NCBI GenBank assembly: GCA_052174135.1
Contig: JBQMRZ010000004.1
Span: 124,001 to 188,000, forward strand
Source: Arsenophonus sp052174135
GTDB taxonomy: Bacteria > Pseudomonadota > Gammaproteobacteria > Enterobacterales > Enterobacteriaceae
DNA length: 64,000 bases
Direction of reading: 5' to 3'
The stretch's first letter is position 1. Every line of letters starts with the position of its first letter. Shown piece by piece: positions 41,113 through 52,194 of this stretch. A program made the translations under genes and the position numbers. The notes under the pieces were generated by a model. The model was not told where the DNA came from. It was given only the letters and a program-made list of their open reading frames with translations, and searched no databases.

Positions 41113-42552
41113 TTATTCAACTCTTAATATTCGGCACGTATTGGTACTACCAATACGACCCATTTGATCGCCTTGTGTAACTAATACTAGATCACTTTTC
41201 TCAATATAATTCTTTTCTAGTAAGCATTGAATAGCATTTTTAACAGCATTAGTTGAATTAGTCTCTTTATTACAATAAACAGGAGTTACACCACGATAAA
41301 GTGCGCACTGATTTAATGTTTTTTCATGATAGGAGATAGAAAATATTGGTAAATCTGAGCTAATTCGAGAAATAATACAAGCAGTACGTCCTGATTCTGT
41401 CATTGTAATAATCGCCTTTACTCCTTTTAAATGATTAGTTGCATACATAGCTGACATTGCTATTGCTTCCTCAATGCTATCAAATAAATCATTAAAGTGA
41501 TGTTTTTCTGCTGTATTAATACCAGTCATTTTTTCTGCTCCAAGACAAACTCGGGCCATAGCTTCTACTGTTTCAGCAGGATATTGACCTGTAGCTGTTT
41601 CAGCAGATAACATAACGGCATCAGTACCATCTAATACGGCATTAGCAACATCCATCACTTCAGCTCGTGTAGGCATTGGATTAGTAATCATCGACTCCAT
41701 CATCTGAGTTGCAGTGATAGCAACTCGATTAAGTTGGCGAGCTCTTCGTATCAATTTCTTTTGTATACCGACTAGTTCTGGATCGCCAATCTCAACACCA
41801 AGATCACCACGAGCAACCATAACTACATCTGACGCTAAAATAATTTCATCAATCACTTTATTATTAGCAACCGCTTCAGCGCGTTCTATTTTAGCTACAA
41901 TCTTACAGTCACATCCAGCTTCACGAGCTCGTCGACGAGTATAATTTAAATCTTCAGCTGAACGTGGAAAAGAAACTGCTAAATAATCAACACCGATTTT
42001 AGCGGCAGTCAAAATATCTGCTTTATCTTTTTCTGTTAATGTATTTGCAGATAAACCACCACCGAACTTATTAATCCCTTTATTATTTGATAATTCTCCA
42101 CCAATAATCACTTCAGTTAAAATTTGATAATTTTTTACCGTTAGTACTTTTAATTGAATACGTCCATCATCAAGTAAAAGAATATCATCTAATGTTACAT
42201 CAGTAACTAAATCTTTATAATTAATGCCTACTTTTTCTTTATTACCTTCTTTTAAATTAGCATCTAATATAAATTTATCACCAATATGAAGAAAAATTTT
42301 TCCTTCCTTAAATGTTGAAATTCGAATTTTAGGTCCTTGAAGATCACCAAGAATGGCAATATGTTGCGCTAATGATTTTGCAAGTTCACGCACTTTTTTT
42401 GCGCGTTGTAAATGATCTTCCAGTGAACCGTGAGAAAAATTTAACCGAACAACGTTTGCTCCAGCTTTAATTACTTTTTCTAAATTATCATCACGATCAG
42501 TCACAGGACCAAGAGTGGTGACGATTTTTGTTCTTCTAATTCGTCTCAACAT
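41113..42552 (-). CDS. pykA: Pyruvate kinase II
   Basis: Makes pyruvate and ATP from phosphoenolpyruvate and ADP. 479 residues (E. coli PykA 480). Called pykA rather than pykF from sequence (starts MLRRIRRTKIVTTLGP, like E. coli MSRRLRRTKIVTTLGP) and from its place near zwf and znu-mepM. Substrate and metal site in IVAKIERAEAV and MVARGDLGVEIGDPEL; the AMP-type effector domain follows at the C-terminus. The ATG has GGAG seven bases upstream. The regulator gene hexR, upstream in E. coli, is missing. Confidence 0.98.
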   Translation of the reverse strand: MLRRIRRTKIVTTLGPVTDRDDNLEKVIKAGANVVRLNFSHGSLEDHLQRAKKVRELAKSLAQHIAILGDLQGPKIRISTFKEGKIFLHIGDKFILDANLKEGNKEKVGINYKDLVTDVTLDDILLLDDGRIQLKVLTVKNYQILTEVIIGGELSNNKGINKFGGGLSANTLTEKDKADILTAAKIGVDYLAVSFPRSAEDLNYTRRRAREAGCDCKIVAKIERAEAVANNKVIDEIILASDVVMVARGDLGVEIGDPELVGIQKKLIRRARQLNRVAITATQMMESMITNPMPTRAEVMDVANAVLDGTDAVMLSAETATGQYPAETVEAMARVCLGAEKMTGINTAEKHHFNDLFDSIEEAIAMSAMYATNHLKGVKAIITMTESGRTACIISRISSDLPIFSISYHEKTLNQCALYRGVTPVYCNKETNSTNAVKNAIQCLLEKNYIEKSDLVLVTQGDQMGRIGSTNTCRILRVE

Positions 42553-43678
42553 TTATGACTCCATTAATCCATTAAAATTACTATTAATTAATAGGTTATT
42601 ACATAAATTAAAATTAATATCTTCATTAAAATGTATTGTTGTATCATTTAATGAGTTTAAATATGGAATATGTTTTTATAATAAAAGTAGATTTTTAATT
42701 CACTAAAATTAATCAGTTTTACTAATATAAATAACACTATATTTTAACAGGATAAGCTATTATGTAATATACTTTTTAAATAATTTAAATTATCAATAAT
42801 TCTTTACTTTTGTTAAAAATTAAAATTAGTTGTTAACATATCATTTTTATTAATATTAATTATATGATAGTAATATGCTAATTTAACTATTATACTTATA
42901 TAAAATATCAGTATATTTAGTGTATATTAATTATCATAGATTTATGTGTTATTTAAATAAAAAAAGAGGAATTTATGGAAATAATATACTAATACTATAG
43001 AATTTTTAATAAATTTAATTTGATTTAATTAAGTTTTTAGTATTTCGTGTATGAAAAATGAAATTTATAAATTTCTATCTTAACAATTAATATAATATAT
43101 ATGTTATACTATAACATCATCAAAAATAGACACTGTTATTTTAATAAAAAATACTTATAACCCATCATAAATGACAAAATAACTCTTGATAAAAAAACTA
43201 AATTAAAGAGAAATAATTTTCTTTTTATGACTTATAATAATTATACAAATACTAATGTAAATGATTTTTATTGTTTTATTATTGAACTAATAATTTAGTT
43301 TTCTATATTAGTATATTTAAATCTATTATTTATTACTCAAATGTTTCGTACTGAAAGCTACTTATTTTATTAATAACTCTGAAGGTAAAAAGTTTTTACT
43401 TTAAAAAATATATTACGTGTTTTAATCAGAAATCAAAATAAATTTTTAACTGAATTTTTATTAAAATATTAGTAATTCTTAGTTTACTTTTTTTATTTTA
43501 ACTTAATAGATATGAAAAGTTAAAAACTACATATAAGTAATTAATTTTTTCTGTATTATTTTAAATAATAAATACAGAAATATTATTTACTTTGTTAAGT
43601 CAAAAAAGATACATTTATTTTTTCGATTGAATTTATCATGATGTTATAAAGCTTATATTTTAAAGAGAATGCAATATT
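42553..43678. other. Divergent gap between pykA and zwf (hexR position)
   Basis: 1.1 kb of AT-rich DNA. hexR lies here in E. coli, read with pykA; I could not trace it. No other feature stands out. Confidence 0.6.
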
Positions 43679-45154
43679 ATGACAATTAAAAGAGTTCTTC
43701 AGGCATGTAATTTAATTATTTTCGGTGCAAAAGGAGATTTAGCAAGCCGAAAATTATTGCCTTCCCTTTATCAATTAGAAAAAACAGGCTATATTCATCC
43801 AGATACACGTATTATAGGAATTGGAAGGGCCGAATGGAATTCAGCTGCTTATATAAAGGAAGTTAAAGAAACTTTAGATACTTTTTTAAATGAAAAAATT
43901 GAACCTAGTTTATGGCAAAAATTAAGTATGCGTCTTGATTTTTTTAATTTAGAAGTTCATGATTTAAATAAATTTAACTTATTAGCAAAATATCTTCAGA
44001 GAGACAACAAACTATCTATATATTATTTTGCAATGCCTCCAACAACATTTAGTGCTGTTTGTTATGGTTTAGCTTGTGCCGGCCTTAATAAAAAACCGAA
44101 TCGAGTTGTTATAGAAAAACCATTAGGAAGTGATCTTCTTTCTTCACAAATAATAAATAATCAAATTGCTAAATATTTTAAAGAGAGTCAAATTTACCGT
44201 ATTGATCATTATTTAGGTAAAGAAACAGTCCTTAATTTATTAGCATTACGGTTTTCTAATTCTTTATTTATTAATAATTGGGATTATCACACGATTGATC
44301 ATATACAAATTACGGTTGCTGAAGAGGTTGGCATTGAAGGGCGTTGGGATTATTTTGATGGGGCAGGACAAATGCGTGATATGGTCCAAAATCATTTATT
44401 ACAAATTTTGACTATGATTGCTATGTCACCACCTGCAGATTTAACTGCAGATTGTATACGAGATGAAAAAGTTAAAGTATTGTGTTCATTGCGTCGCATT
44501 GATTATAATAATGTTCGCGAAAAAACTGTTCGTGGTCAATATACATCAGGTTTTATTCAAGGAAAAAAAGTAGTAGGCTATCTTTCAGAGGATAGAGCAA
44601 ATAAATCAAGTAAAACAGAAACTTTTGTAGCAATTCGAGTTGATATTGATGACTGGCGTTGGGCTGGTGTGCCATTTTATTTAAGAACAGGAAAACGTTT
44701 GCTATCAAAATGCTCTGAAGTTGTTATTTATTTTAAGAAGCCAGCATTAAATATTTTTTCTGATTCTCATCAAAATCTAACGCAAAATAAATTAACCATT
44801 CGATTGCAACCTGATGAAGGAATTGATATTAAAATCTTAAATAAAGCACCAGGCCTTGAACATAAGCATTATTTACAAACAACAAAATTAGATCTAAGTT
44901 TTTTTAAGACATTTAATAAAATTCATTTGGCTGATGCATATGAACGTTTATTACTAGAAGTCATGCGAGGTATTCAAGCATTGTTTGTCCGTCGAGATGA
45001 AGTTGAAGCGGCTTGGAAATGGGTAGATTCCATTATAGACGCTTGGGAAAAGGATAATGAATTACCTAAACTCTATCAAGCAGGTACATCTGGACCTACT
45101 GCTTCTGATTTAATGATTAAAAAAGATGGTCGTTCATGGAACGAGTTAAAGTAA
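43679..45154 (+). CDS. zwf: Glucose-6-phosphate 1-dehydrogenase
   Basis: Oxidises glucose 6-phosphate to 6-phosphogluconolactone, making NADPH and opening the pentose phosphate route. 491 residues as in E. coli. NADP loop FGAKGDLASRKLLPSL, substrate site RIDHYLGKETV, and the conserved DMVQNHLLQIL stretch are intact. It supplies ribose 5-phosphate toward prs and NADPH toward fatty acid synthesis. It stands alone, with the mdtJI leader beginning downstream. Confidence 0.99.
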   Translation: MTIKRVLQACNLIIFGAKGDLASRKLLPSLYQLEKTGYIHPDTRIIGIGRAEWNSAAYIKEVKETLDTFLNEKIEPSLWQKLSMRLDFFNLEVHDLNKFNLLAKYLQRDNKLSIYYFAMPPTTFSAVCYGLACAGLNKKPNRVVIEKPLGSDLLSSQIINNQIAKYFKESQIYRIDHYLGKETVLNLLALRFSNSLFINNWDYHTIDHIQITVAEEVGIEGRWDYFDGAGQMRDMVQNHLLQILTMIAMSPPADLTADCIRDEKVKVLCSLRRIDYNNVREKTVRGQYTSGFIQGKKVVGYLSEDRANKSSKTETFVAIRVDIDDWRWAGVPFYLRTGKRLLSKCSEVVIYFKKPALNIFSDSHQNLTQNKLTIRLQPDEGIDIKILNKAPGLEHKHYLQTTKLDLSFFKTFNKIHLADAYERLLLEVMRGIQALFVRRDEVEAAWKWVDSIIDAWEKDNELPKLYQAGTSGPTASDLMIKKDGRSWNELK

Positions 45155-45580
45155 TCTATTTATATCATTATAGAAGTAATTTAATATTTATTAATCTTTT
45201 TAATGATAATGTTTTATATATTAATTCAAATTTATTATAATTATTTGAGTAATTAGGATTGTTATGATATAACTATCTTGGTATATATTTTATCAATATT
45301 AGGATTTGTAGTATCTCATATAGATTGGCTATTTGATATATAAATAAATTATCATGTCTAGCGTTAAAATCGTTAAAAATCAACGTATTAATTATCATCT
45401 TTTTTATTAAAATATCTACTTATTCCTTCAAAACATCACTAGTGTGATATTTTGGAGGGTTTCTTTTTGCTAATAGGGTGTTTATCGATAATTTTGTCTT
45501 TAATTTAAATCATCACTTAGTTATTACTAATTTATGTATTTATCCATTACTTTGATGATTAGTAATAATAGGAAAATATA
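45155..45580 (+). other. zwf-mdtJ gap, likely mdtJI leader
   Basis: 426 bp. It contains a short frame ATGTCTAGCG... (45354-45410, 18 codons, no good ribosome site), then a long hairpin with T tract (45425-45468), then 112 bp to mdtJ. A second feature is AGGA-TTGTT-ATGATATAA at about 45266-45282, a two-codon frame with a ribosome site. The layout suggests a transcribed leader but I cannot show that it is. Confidence 0.4.
45425..45468 (+). terminator. Strong hairpin with T tract upstream of mdtJ
   Basis: Arms 45425-45439 and 45444-45458 pair over 15 positions with one mismatch and one wobble, tetraloop TAGT, followed directly by GTTTCTTTTT. This is the best terminator-shaped structure in the window. 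It lies 270 bp after zwf and 112 bp before mdtJ, so it either ends zwf transcripts or attenuates the mdtJI leader. Confidence 0.65.
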
Positions 45581-45922
45581 ATGATTTATTGGATATTTTT
45601 ATTATTAGCAATTATTACAGAGGTTATTGGTACTTTATTAATGAAATATTTTAGTATCAGTGGTGATATAATTGGTTTATTTGTAATGTACTTTATGATT
45701 TCTTCATCATATATATTATTGGCAATAGCGATAAAAAAAGTTGATCTTGGAATAGCTTATGCTCTTTGGGAAGGTATTGGTATAATTTTTATAACAGTAT
45801 TTAGTATTTTATTATTTAATGAATCATTATCACTAATGAAAATTATTGGAATAGTATTACTTATTATTGGAATATCATTAATAAAATCAGGTACTAAAAA
45901 ATTAGTACATTATATGCAATGA
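45581..45922 (+). CDS. mdtJ: Spermidine export protein MdtJ (SMR family)
   Basis: One half of the heteromeric small-multidrug-resistance transporter MdtJI, which exports spermidine in E. coli. 113 residues, four membrane segments. Strongly like E. coli MdtJ: IYWIFLLLAIITEVIGTLLM, the AYALWEGIGIIFIT segment and LLFNESLSLMKI. The membrane Glu of SMR proteins is E14. Residues I recall as needed in E. coli MdtJ (Tyr and Trp near the N-terminus, Glu in the first helix, Tyr in the second and third, Glu before SLSLMK) are all kept. GGAAAA precedes the ATG; mdtI follows after 54 bp. Confidence 0.95.
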   Translation: MIYWIFLLLAIITEVIGTLLMKYFSISGDIIGLFVMYFMISSSYILLAIAIKKVDLGIAYALWEGIGIIFITVFSILLFNESLSLMKIIGIVLLIIGISLIKSGTKKLVHYMQ

Positions 45923-45976
45923 AATACTTGAAAAGTTTTGCTAAAATACTAAAAAAATATTAAGGAAGCACATAAT

Positions 45977-46309
45977 ATGTTACAAGAACATCAATGGTGG
46001 CATAGTACTTTTCTATTTCTTGCTGTTATTCTAGAAGTATTAGCTAATATTTTTTTAAAGTTATCAAATGGGTTTAAGCGATTATGGATTGGTGTGTTAT
46101 CATTAGTTATTGTTTTAGGTGCTTTTAGTGCATTAGCTATAGCAATAAATGGTATTGAACTTTCTGTTGCTTATGCACTTTGGGGTGGGGTTGGTGTTAT
46201 AGTAACCGTTTTTGCTGGTTGGATTTTATTCAATCAACAACTAAATTATAAAGGTTGGAGTGGTATTATTTTACTAATTACTGGTATTATTTTTATTAAA
46301 TTATCATAA
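45977..46309 (+). CDS. mdtI: Spermidine export protein MdtI (SMR family)
   Basis: Partner of MdtJ. 110 residues (E. coli 109), four membrane segments, with LEVLANIFLKLSNGF, ELSVAYALWGGVG and AGWILFNQQLNYKGW matching E. coli MdtI. The Glu of helix one is present; an Asp reported as important in E. coli (KGIDLSVAYA) is Glu here (NGIELSVAYA), a conservative change. AAGGA precedes the ATG. A 12-bp hairpin with a one-base centre begins four bases after the stop (46313-46337) and may end the transcript. Confidence 0.95.
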   Translation: MLQEHQWWHSTFLFLAVILEVLANIFLKLSNGFKRLWIGVLSLVIVLGAFSALAIAINGIELSVAYALWGGVGVIVTVFAGWILFNQQLNYKGWSGIILLITGIIFIKLS

Positions 46310-46312
46310 TCG

Positions 46313-46337
46313 TATATTATTTATCATAAATAATATA
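46313..46337 (+). terminator. Hairpin directly after mdtI
   Basis: TATATTATTTAT (46313-46324) and ATAAATAATATA (46326-46337) are exact reverse complements around C46325, extended by a G-U pair. Position right after the mdtI stop suggests a 3' end or RNA-stabilising role; there is no T run after it. Confidence 0.4.
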
Positions 46338-47052
46338 TTAGTTGCTAAAAGTCAATTAGTCAAATAAAGGATTTATTTTGTTATTACTTGTATGTTTTTT
46401 AATAAAAATTCTTAAGTTGAGGGATTCTTTATATCTATTAGTCATAAATATAAAAACTTGATATTAAATATATATAAAGATTTTTAATAATGATTAATTA
46501 AATTATTAATAATTGTTTATTTTTAATAAATATTAAAAATAATATTTTTTAAATGTTAAAGTTTAAATATAATAATTTATGACGATAGATTTTTTTATAA
46601 AATTATTTAGTGTGAAATATATAAATATAACGTAATGCGTTAAAATTAATTTTTTTGTTTAACATAAAATATTTTTAAATAAAATTTATGTCATATACAC
46701 AAGGGGTTTTAAAAAAAATTAATATTTTTAAATACACTCTATGGTGCCAAATAAATTAACAATTATTATAAATTAATTATTAATTAACATATATAATTAA
46801 AAAAAAATAAATAAATAAAAAATTTAAATTTTTTATCTTAAATACTATTTTAATATTTTTTTATTCTTAATTATTTCTTGTTATAATAATGGTAATAAGA
46901 ATTCTATTCTATATCTTAATAACAATGATGAAACGCTAAAAATAATTTATTATTAATAATATTAAATATATTTAATATTTTAGTTATTTAAAGTAATGAT
47001 TTTAAATTTATTTTTATAGTTTATCGTTTTATTAATTTTATAATTTTATTAA

Positions 47053-47120
47053 AATTAATTTATATCTAGAGATAAATTAATTATTTAAATAATATATTAT
47101 TAATATATTATTTAAATAAT
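47053..47120. repeat. Two adjoining palindromes
   Basis: 47053-47082 is a 30-bp palindrome with one mismatched pair around the core TCTAGA. 47080-47120 is a perfect inverted repeat with 20-bp arms (47080-47099, 47101-47120) around T47100. The two share bases 47080-47082. No gene is near. Confidence 0.8.
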
Positions 47121-49265
47121 ATTTAATACGATCATTCATTAGTAAAATAATTTATTTTAATTTTCATTAAAAACATAAAATTTAAAATAAAAATTGTAAC
47201 TAATTTATGGCTATTATGTTCTAAAGTTTATTAACTCAATAAATATATAAAATATCTTCAAAAAATAATTTGTTAATGCGTGATTAAAATAAATAAAGGA
47301 TATGATTGTAATGTAAATATAAATTTAAAATTATATAATAAAAAATTATGAATTTTATAAAAAAGATTTTTTTTTAAATAAATACATTAACTAGCTATAA
47401 GTATTCACTGATTTAATGAACTAAATGAATAATAAAAATAAATAATATGAAAATAAAGTATAAACTGGAAGTGATGATTTTATTACATTTTACATTTTAT
47501 ATAGTTTATTTTTTACTAAAAAACTTGATTATTTTATATTTTAAATTTATAATTTTCTATTTCCATTTTATTATAAAATAATTTCAAAAAAAATTTAACC
47601 TCTAAAGTTCCACAAAGAATTTATTCATCATTATATAATTTATAAAGTTTAAAAAAATTACTTATATAAAATATTTTATTAAATGTTGAATATGATTTTT
47701 CTAAAAAATAACAAATAATTTATAAAACTAATTATCATGAGTTTGTAATAACAACTTGAGTTAAATATTTTTGTATTCATTTTATAGGTTACTGATTAAA
47801 AATTTCGTTAAATAAGTTAGCTGATTTAATTAATATTTTTATAATATAAATATTAATTAAATATAAAAATGTTTATTTATTTTTTTTTAAATACTAAATA
47901 AACAAAAAAAATAGTATAGTTTATTTTTATAAATATTATAAAATTTATCACTTTTTTATCTTAAATATTGATTAATTAATTTTAATTTATAATTCTTAAA
48001 ACTTTTATAAATAGAGAAATGATATTTAAATTACAAAAAATACTACCATTAATAATTCAATCTAAAAATGAAAAAATAAAAAAAACTCCTATAGTCGTTT
48101 AATATAAAATTAATATTTTAACAGAAATCTTTTCTATCAATTATACTAGAAACTTTACAGAATAATTTTATTATCATGATTTATTGATTGTAAGAATAAA
48201 AAAATTTATATATTAATCTATGGCAATTTATTTAAAAAATTATGTTAATTATTTATGCATAAGATTAGTTTAAATGATAATTATTACTATAAACATATAC
48301 TATTAAATAAATGATTGCCAACATTATTTATCAATGTAATTTTTGAGCAGAAAATACATAAAATATATTAATACTTATTATATAATATTAAATTTTTTTT
48401 AAAATCTAAATAATTCTTAGGGGGTTATTTAATGTTATGAACAATAAGATCAATTTAATCTATCAAATAAAAATTCATGATTAAATTTTTATAATTATAT
48501 AAAATATATACAATAAAACAAATCAAAACGATAATTAATTTAACTATTAAAACTAATCAATTATTTATAGAGTAAATTACTTTAATGGTCAACAAAATTT
48601 TTATTTTTTTCCGCAGTATTGATTATAAAATATTAATTATTTTCACTTTACTAATATTATTTTATTTTATGTACATTATTTTAGATAATATCTACGATCA
48701 ACATTTTTGCTTTGTTATTGTTTGAATTTGGTTTTTAAATTTTAAAAAAAAATAAATAAATAATATATAATTACTATTTAACTTGTAGTAGAAAATAATA
48801 TATTATTGATATTAATAATTATTTTTTTTAAAAAAGAGATTAATCTTAAAAAATGATATTTTATATAGTTATTAAAAAATTATTTTTACATCATCAGATT
48901 TGCAATTATTATATATGCACGTAAGTAAAATAATTAATTACATAGTGACGATCATTTTATTACATTAATATTCTCTTCTTGTTAAGAACTTAATTTAAAT
49001 CAAAAAATACCCAGTTAATTTTTAATATTAATGATTATATGTTTATTATTTTTTTGATAAATGATTAATTTTTTTTGAATATTTTTCTGTTTTCATATAA
49101 AAAATATAGTTTATATGTAAAGATTGATTTTTATAAAAATGGAGATCAAGTAATAAAATGCAAATAATGATAAAAAATAAAGAATTTTATCTAAATATTA
49201 TTTATCCAAAAAATATTTTAATATTGATAATTATCAATTATAAATGATAGTTAGGACATTAAAAT

Positions 49266-49961
49266 ATGGTAAGCTATATATTAGCAATTGATACAACATC
49301 TGAAGCATGCTCTGTTGCTGTATGGTGCGATGGTAAAATTTTTAATCAATTTGAAGTTTCGCCTCGTGGGCATACAAAAAAAATATTACCAATGGTAAGA
49401 CAATGTCTTATTGAAGCAAATTTAGATTTACAACATATTGATGTTTTAGCTTTTGGACAAGGACCTGGTAGTTTTACTGGTATTCGCATTACGATCGGTG
49501 TTGCTCAAGGATTAGCATTTGGAGCAAATTTACCAATGATAGGTATTTCTTCTTTATTAACTATAGCTCAAGGTGCTTCTCGTCAATCAGGAGCAAAAAA
49601 AATATTAGTAGCTATAGATGCAAGAATGGGAGAAATTTATTCTGCTTGTTATGAGCTTAAAATGGATGGTTATTGGAAAGGTGAGGAAACTGAGGCAGTA
49701 CTAAAACCAGAAAAATTTTTAGTCACAATAAATAGTTTAAGTGATCAATGGACAATCGCTGGAACTGGTTGGTCAGCTTATCCTATATTAAGAATGACAA
49801 ATTTAAATTTATTGGAAAGTAACATTTATTTACCTGATGCTAAAGATATGTTAGTTTTAGCCTTAAAAAAATTAAAAAAATGTAAAACAATTAACCCTGA
49901 AGAAGCTCAACCAATTTATTTGCGTAATAAATTTAATTTTAAAAAATTATCAGATCATTAA
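49266..49961 (+). CDS. tsaB: tRNA t6A modification protein TsaB (YeaZ)
   Basis: Scaffold partner of TsaD and TsaE in making N6-threonylcarbamoyladenosine 37 in tRNAs that read ANN codons; essential in E. coli. 231 residues as in E. coli. ASKHA-fold N-terminus (ILAIDTTSEACSVAVW), FGQGPGSFTGIRITIGVAQG, and AIDARMGEIYSACY are conserved; the C-terminus PIYLRNKFNFKKL matches. TTAGGA precedes the ATG. It stands alone with large gaps on both sides. Confidence 0.97.
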   Translation: MVSYILAIDTTSEACSVAVWCDGKIFNQFEVSPRGHTKKILPMVRQCLIEANLDLQHIDVLAFGQGPGSFTGIRITIGVAQGLAFGANLPMIGISSLLTIAQGASRQSGAKKILVAIDARMGEIYSACYELKMDGYWKGEETEAVLKPEKFLVTINSLSDQWTIAGTGWSAYPILRMTNLNLLESNIYLPDAKDMLVLALKKLKKCKTINPEEAQPIYLRNKFNFKKLSDH

Positions 49962-51755
49962 TGTTTCTTTTAAATTATTATAACTCTTATATTATAGTTT
50001 ATTTTTATAAAAAATGTAAATATAACATTATAAAAATTATTCTACTATTCTTTTTTTATCATTTATTTATATTTTAATTTCTTTTTTTTGATCAAAAAAA
50101 ATATTCAAATAGAAGTTAAAGTTTTATCAATGTATGAAGATTTTTTTAATTTTATGTTTATTAAGCATAATACTTTTATATCAATATGATTTTTATTTTT
50201 TAATTGAAAAATAAAATTTGGTCTTATGTTACAATATATAATATTAAGTGAAATATTATATTTATATCAAGAACAAATATATTATCAATATAACATATAT
50301 ATTACATATATTATTTTCTTAAACTATAAAAAATTTAACGAATGATATAGCACTATTATTAAAATAATTATTAAAACATAATTGTTTCTTTTTTTATTAG
50401 TTTATAAAAATTAAAATATTTAATAGTTATATTCTAAATATTAGAGTATAACTATTTTATATTTTTCTCAAATATTTAATTAAGTTTTAGTATTTGTATA
50501 AAATATGCGAATATTAAGTTATATACAACTCAATATCAATTAGTTATCGTATCTAAAATGTATAACAGTTATTACTGAATTTATTTATAATATTATAAAT
50601 GTAATATAGGTGTTTAAAAATTTTATTAATCACATAAACATTTTTGTATTTTTTATTATTAAAAAAATTATTTAAGATAAAATTAATATATAAGATAGCC
50701 TATTAAGCATGAAATAATATAAATATATTTATATTTTTATAATTTATTATTAATCATAATTTAAATTATACTAAGCATATAAATAAAAAATAATACTTAA
50801 AAAAAAAATGTTAAAGATTGAATTATTAACTACAAAATAATTTATTAGTCAATAATAGTAATGAATTAGTAATTATATTAATTTCTAAATCGATTTATAT
50901 AATAATATTCGATGTTTTTTATAAAAAAAGATTTAAAAGATATATTTATACTTTTAATTTAAATATTAAGGATATATATAGAAAATCTTAGTTTTCAAAA
51001 AAAGAATTTACTGCAATATAGATCATTGATCATAACGAATGATTTAATCACCAACATATAAAAATTAACTTCATATAAATATAATTTTCTTATTATGATA
51101 AATTAGACAAACTACAGAATGTAGCAACAGTAAATAATAAAAATTAAATAATTTATTAAGAGATGACACCTATTGTATAGAATATAATCACTATTAATTT
51201 AACATTAAAACTTATTCTTTGATTAATAAAGAAACGATAATTTTTAGTTATATTATAAAAAATTAAATATATTAATAATATAGTAAAATAAATAAATCCA
51301 TGGCTATATATAAAAGTGCGATTAAAATTAATTATACTAAAAATTAATAATAAAAATAAAAGTTTTTTATACAAGAAATATTGATAACCAATATCAAAAA
51401 AATCAAATGAAATTTGAATAAATTATTTTATTAAAAAACCAGAAATGAAAATTAAAAAAAAAAATCAAAAATATTTGATTAAAATTATTAATAATAATAA
51501 AAAAAGTTTTTATATTATCTTTTATATTCAATGAGTTGGATAGATTGAAGTATTAAAGTTTATAAGTTTTTTTTAGATTATCGTTGTTTTTATAAAAAAT
51601 AATAAAAATATTTAAATGTATTTATTGCTTTAAATAAATTTATTTGCATTACTAAACATTAATTAATTACTTTTCTTAAAAGCATAGTAAAAGAATTATC
51701 AAGACTTTAATGCAATACTAAAAATAACTAAAGATATATGAATATTTTCTATACA

Positions 51756-51953
51756 TTAAAAATGTAATGGAAAAATCTTTTGTTTCTTATCAGGTATAAT
51801 ACTCATAATCTCATTCCATTTTCTACCCACCTGCATATTTAGCATTAATTTTATTTCTTTAGCACAGAACTTAATAAATATTTTTTTGATTATTGTTAAT
51901 GACGCTATTATAAACAATAAAGCAATATATAATATATATTGATATAATATAAT
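51756..51953 (-). pseudogene. Unidentified relict reading frame
   Basis: Open for 65 codons with no ATG near its start. It reads as a hydrophobic segment (YILYIALLFIIASLTIIKKI) followed by a charged part containing CAKEIKLMLNMQVGRKWNEI and ending in PDKKQKIFPLHF. The second half uses more G and C (Gly, Arg, Trp, Gln codons) than chance frames in this DNA. I do not recognise the protein. It may be the remains of a small membrane protein, or chance. Confidence 0.25.
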
Positions 51954-52194
51954 TTATTTTTTGATAAAATATGCGTTTTTAGTTTTTTTTAGATTTTTCT
52001 AGGATCTTTAATATTTAATGATATTAAGATATCTCTTAATATTCGTATTACGAAATATTTTATTTTAGCACTTTGTTATTAAAATAATAGATAAAATTTA
52101 TAATCAGTGATTACACTATAATTATACAGTGTTAATGGTAGTAATTAGATTTTTAAGGAAGAAGTTTTTAATTAAAATATAATAACAACTTTTA

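Larger units (their letters stand above)
46310..49265. other. Gene-free gap between mdtI and tsaB
   Basis: 3 kb with no recognisable gene. It holds the mdtI-proximal hairpin (46313-46337), a pair of neighbouring palindromes at 47053-47120, and an isolated strong ribosome-site-like AGGGGG before two tiny frames at 48432-48484 (2 and 15 codons). Confidence 0.65.

Noticed and set aside
51156..51374. Minus-strand 72-codon open frame
   Set aside because: Low-complexity Phe/Ile/Leu/Lys/Asn composition, no ribosome site, looks like chance openness.
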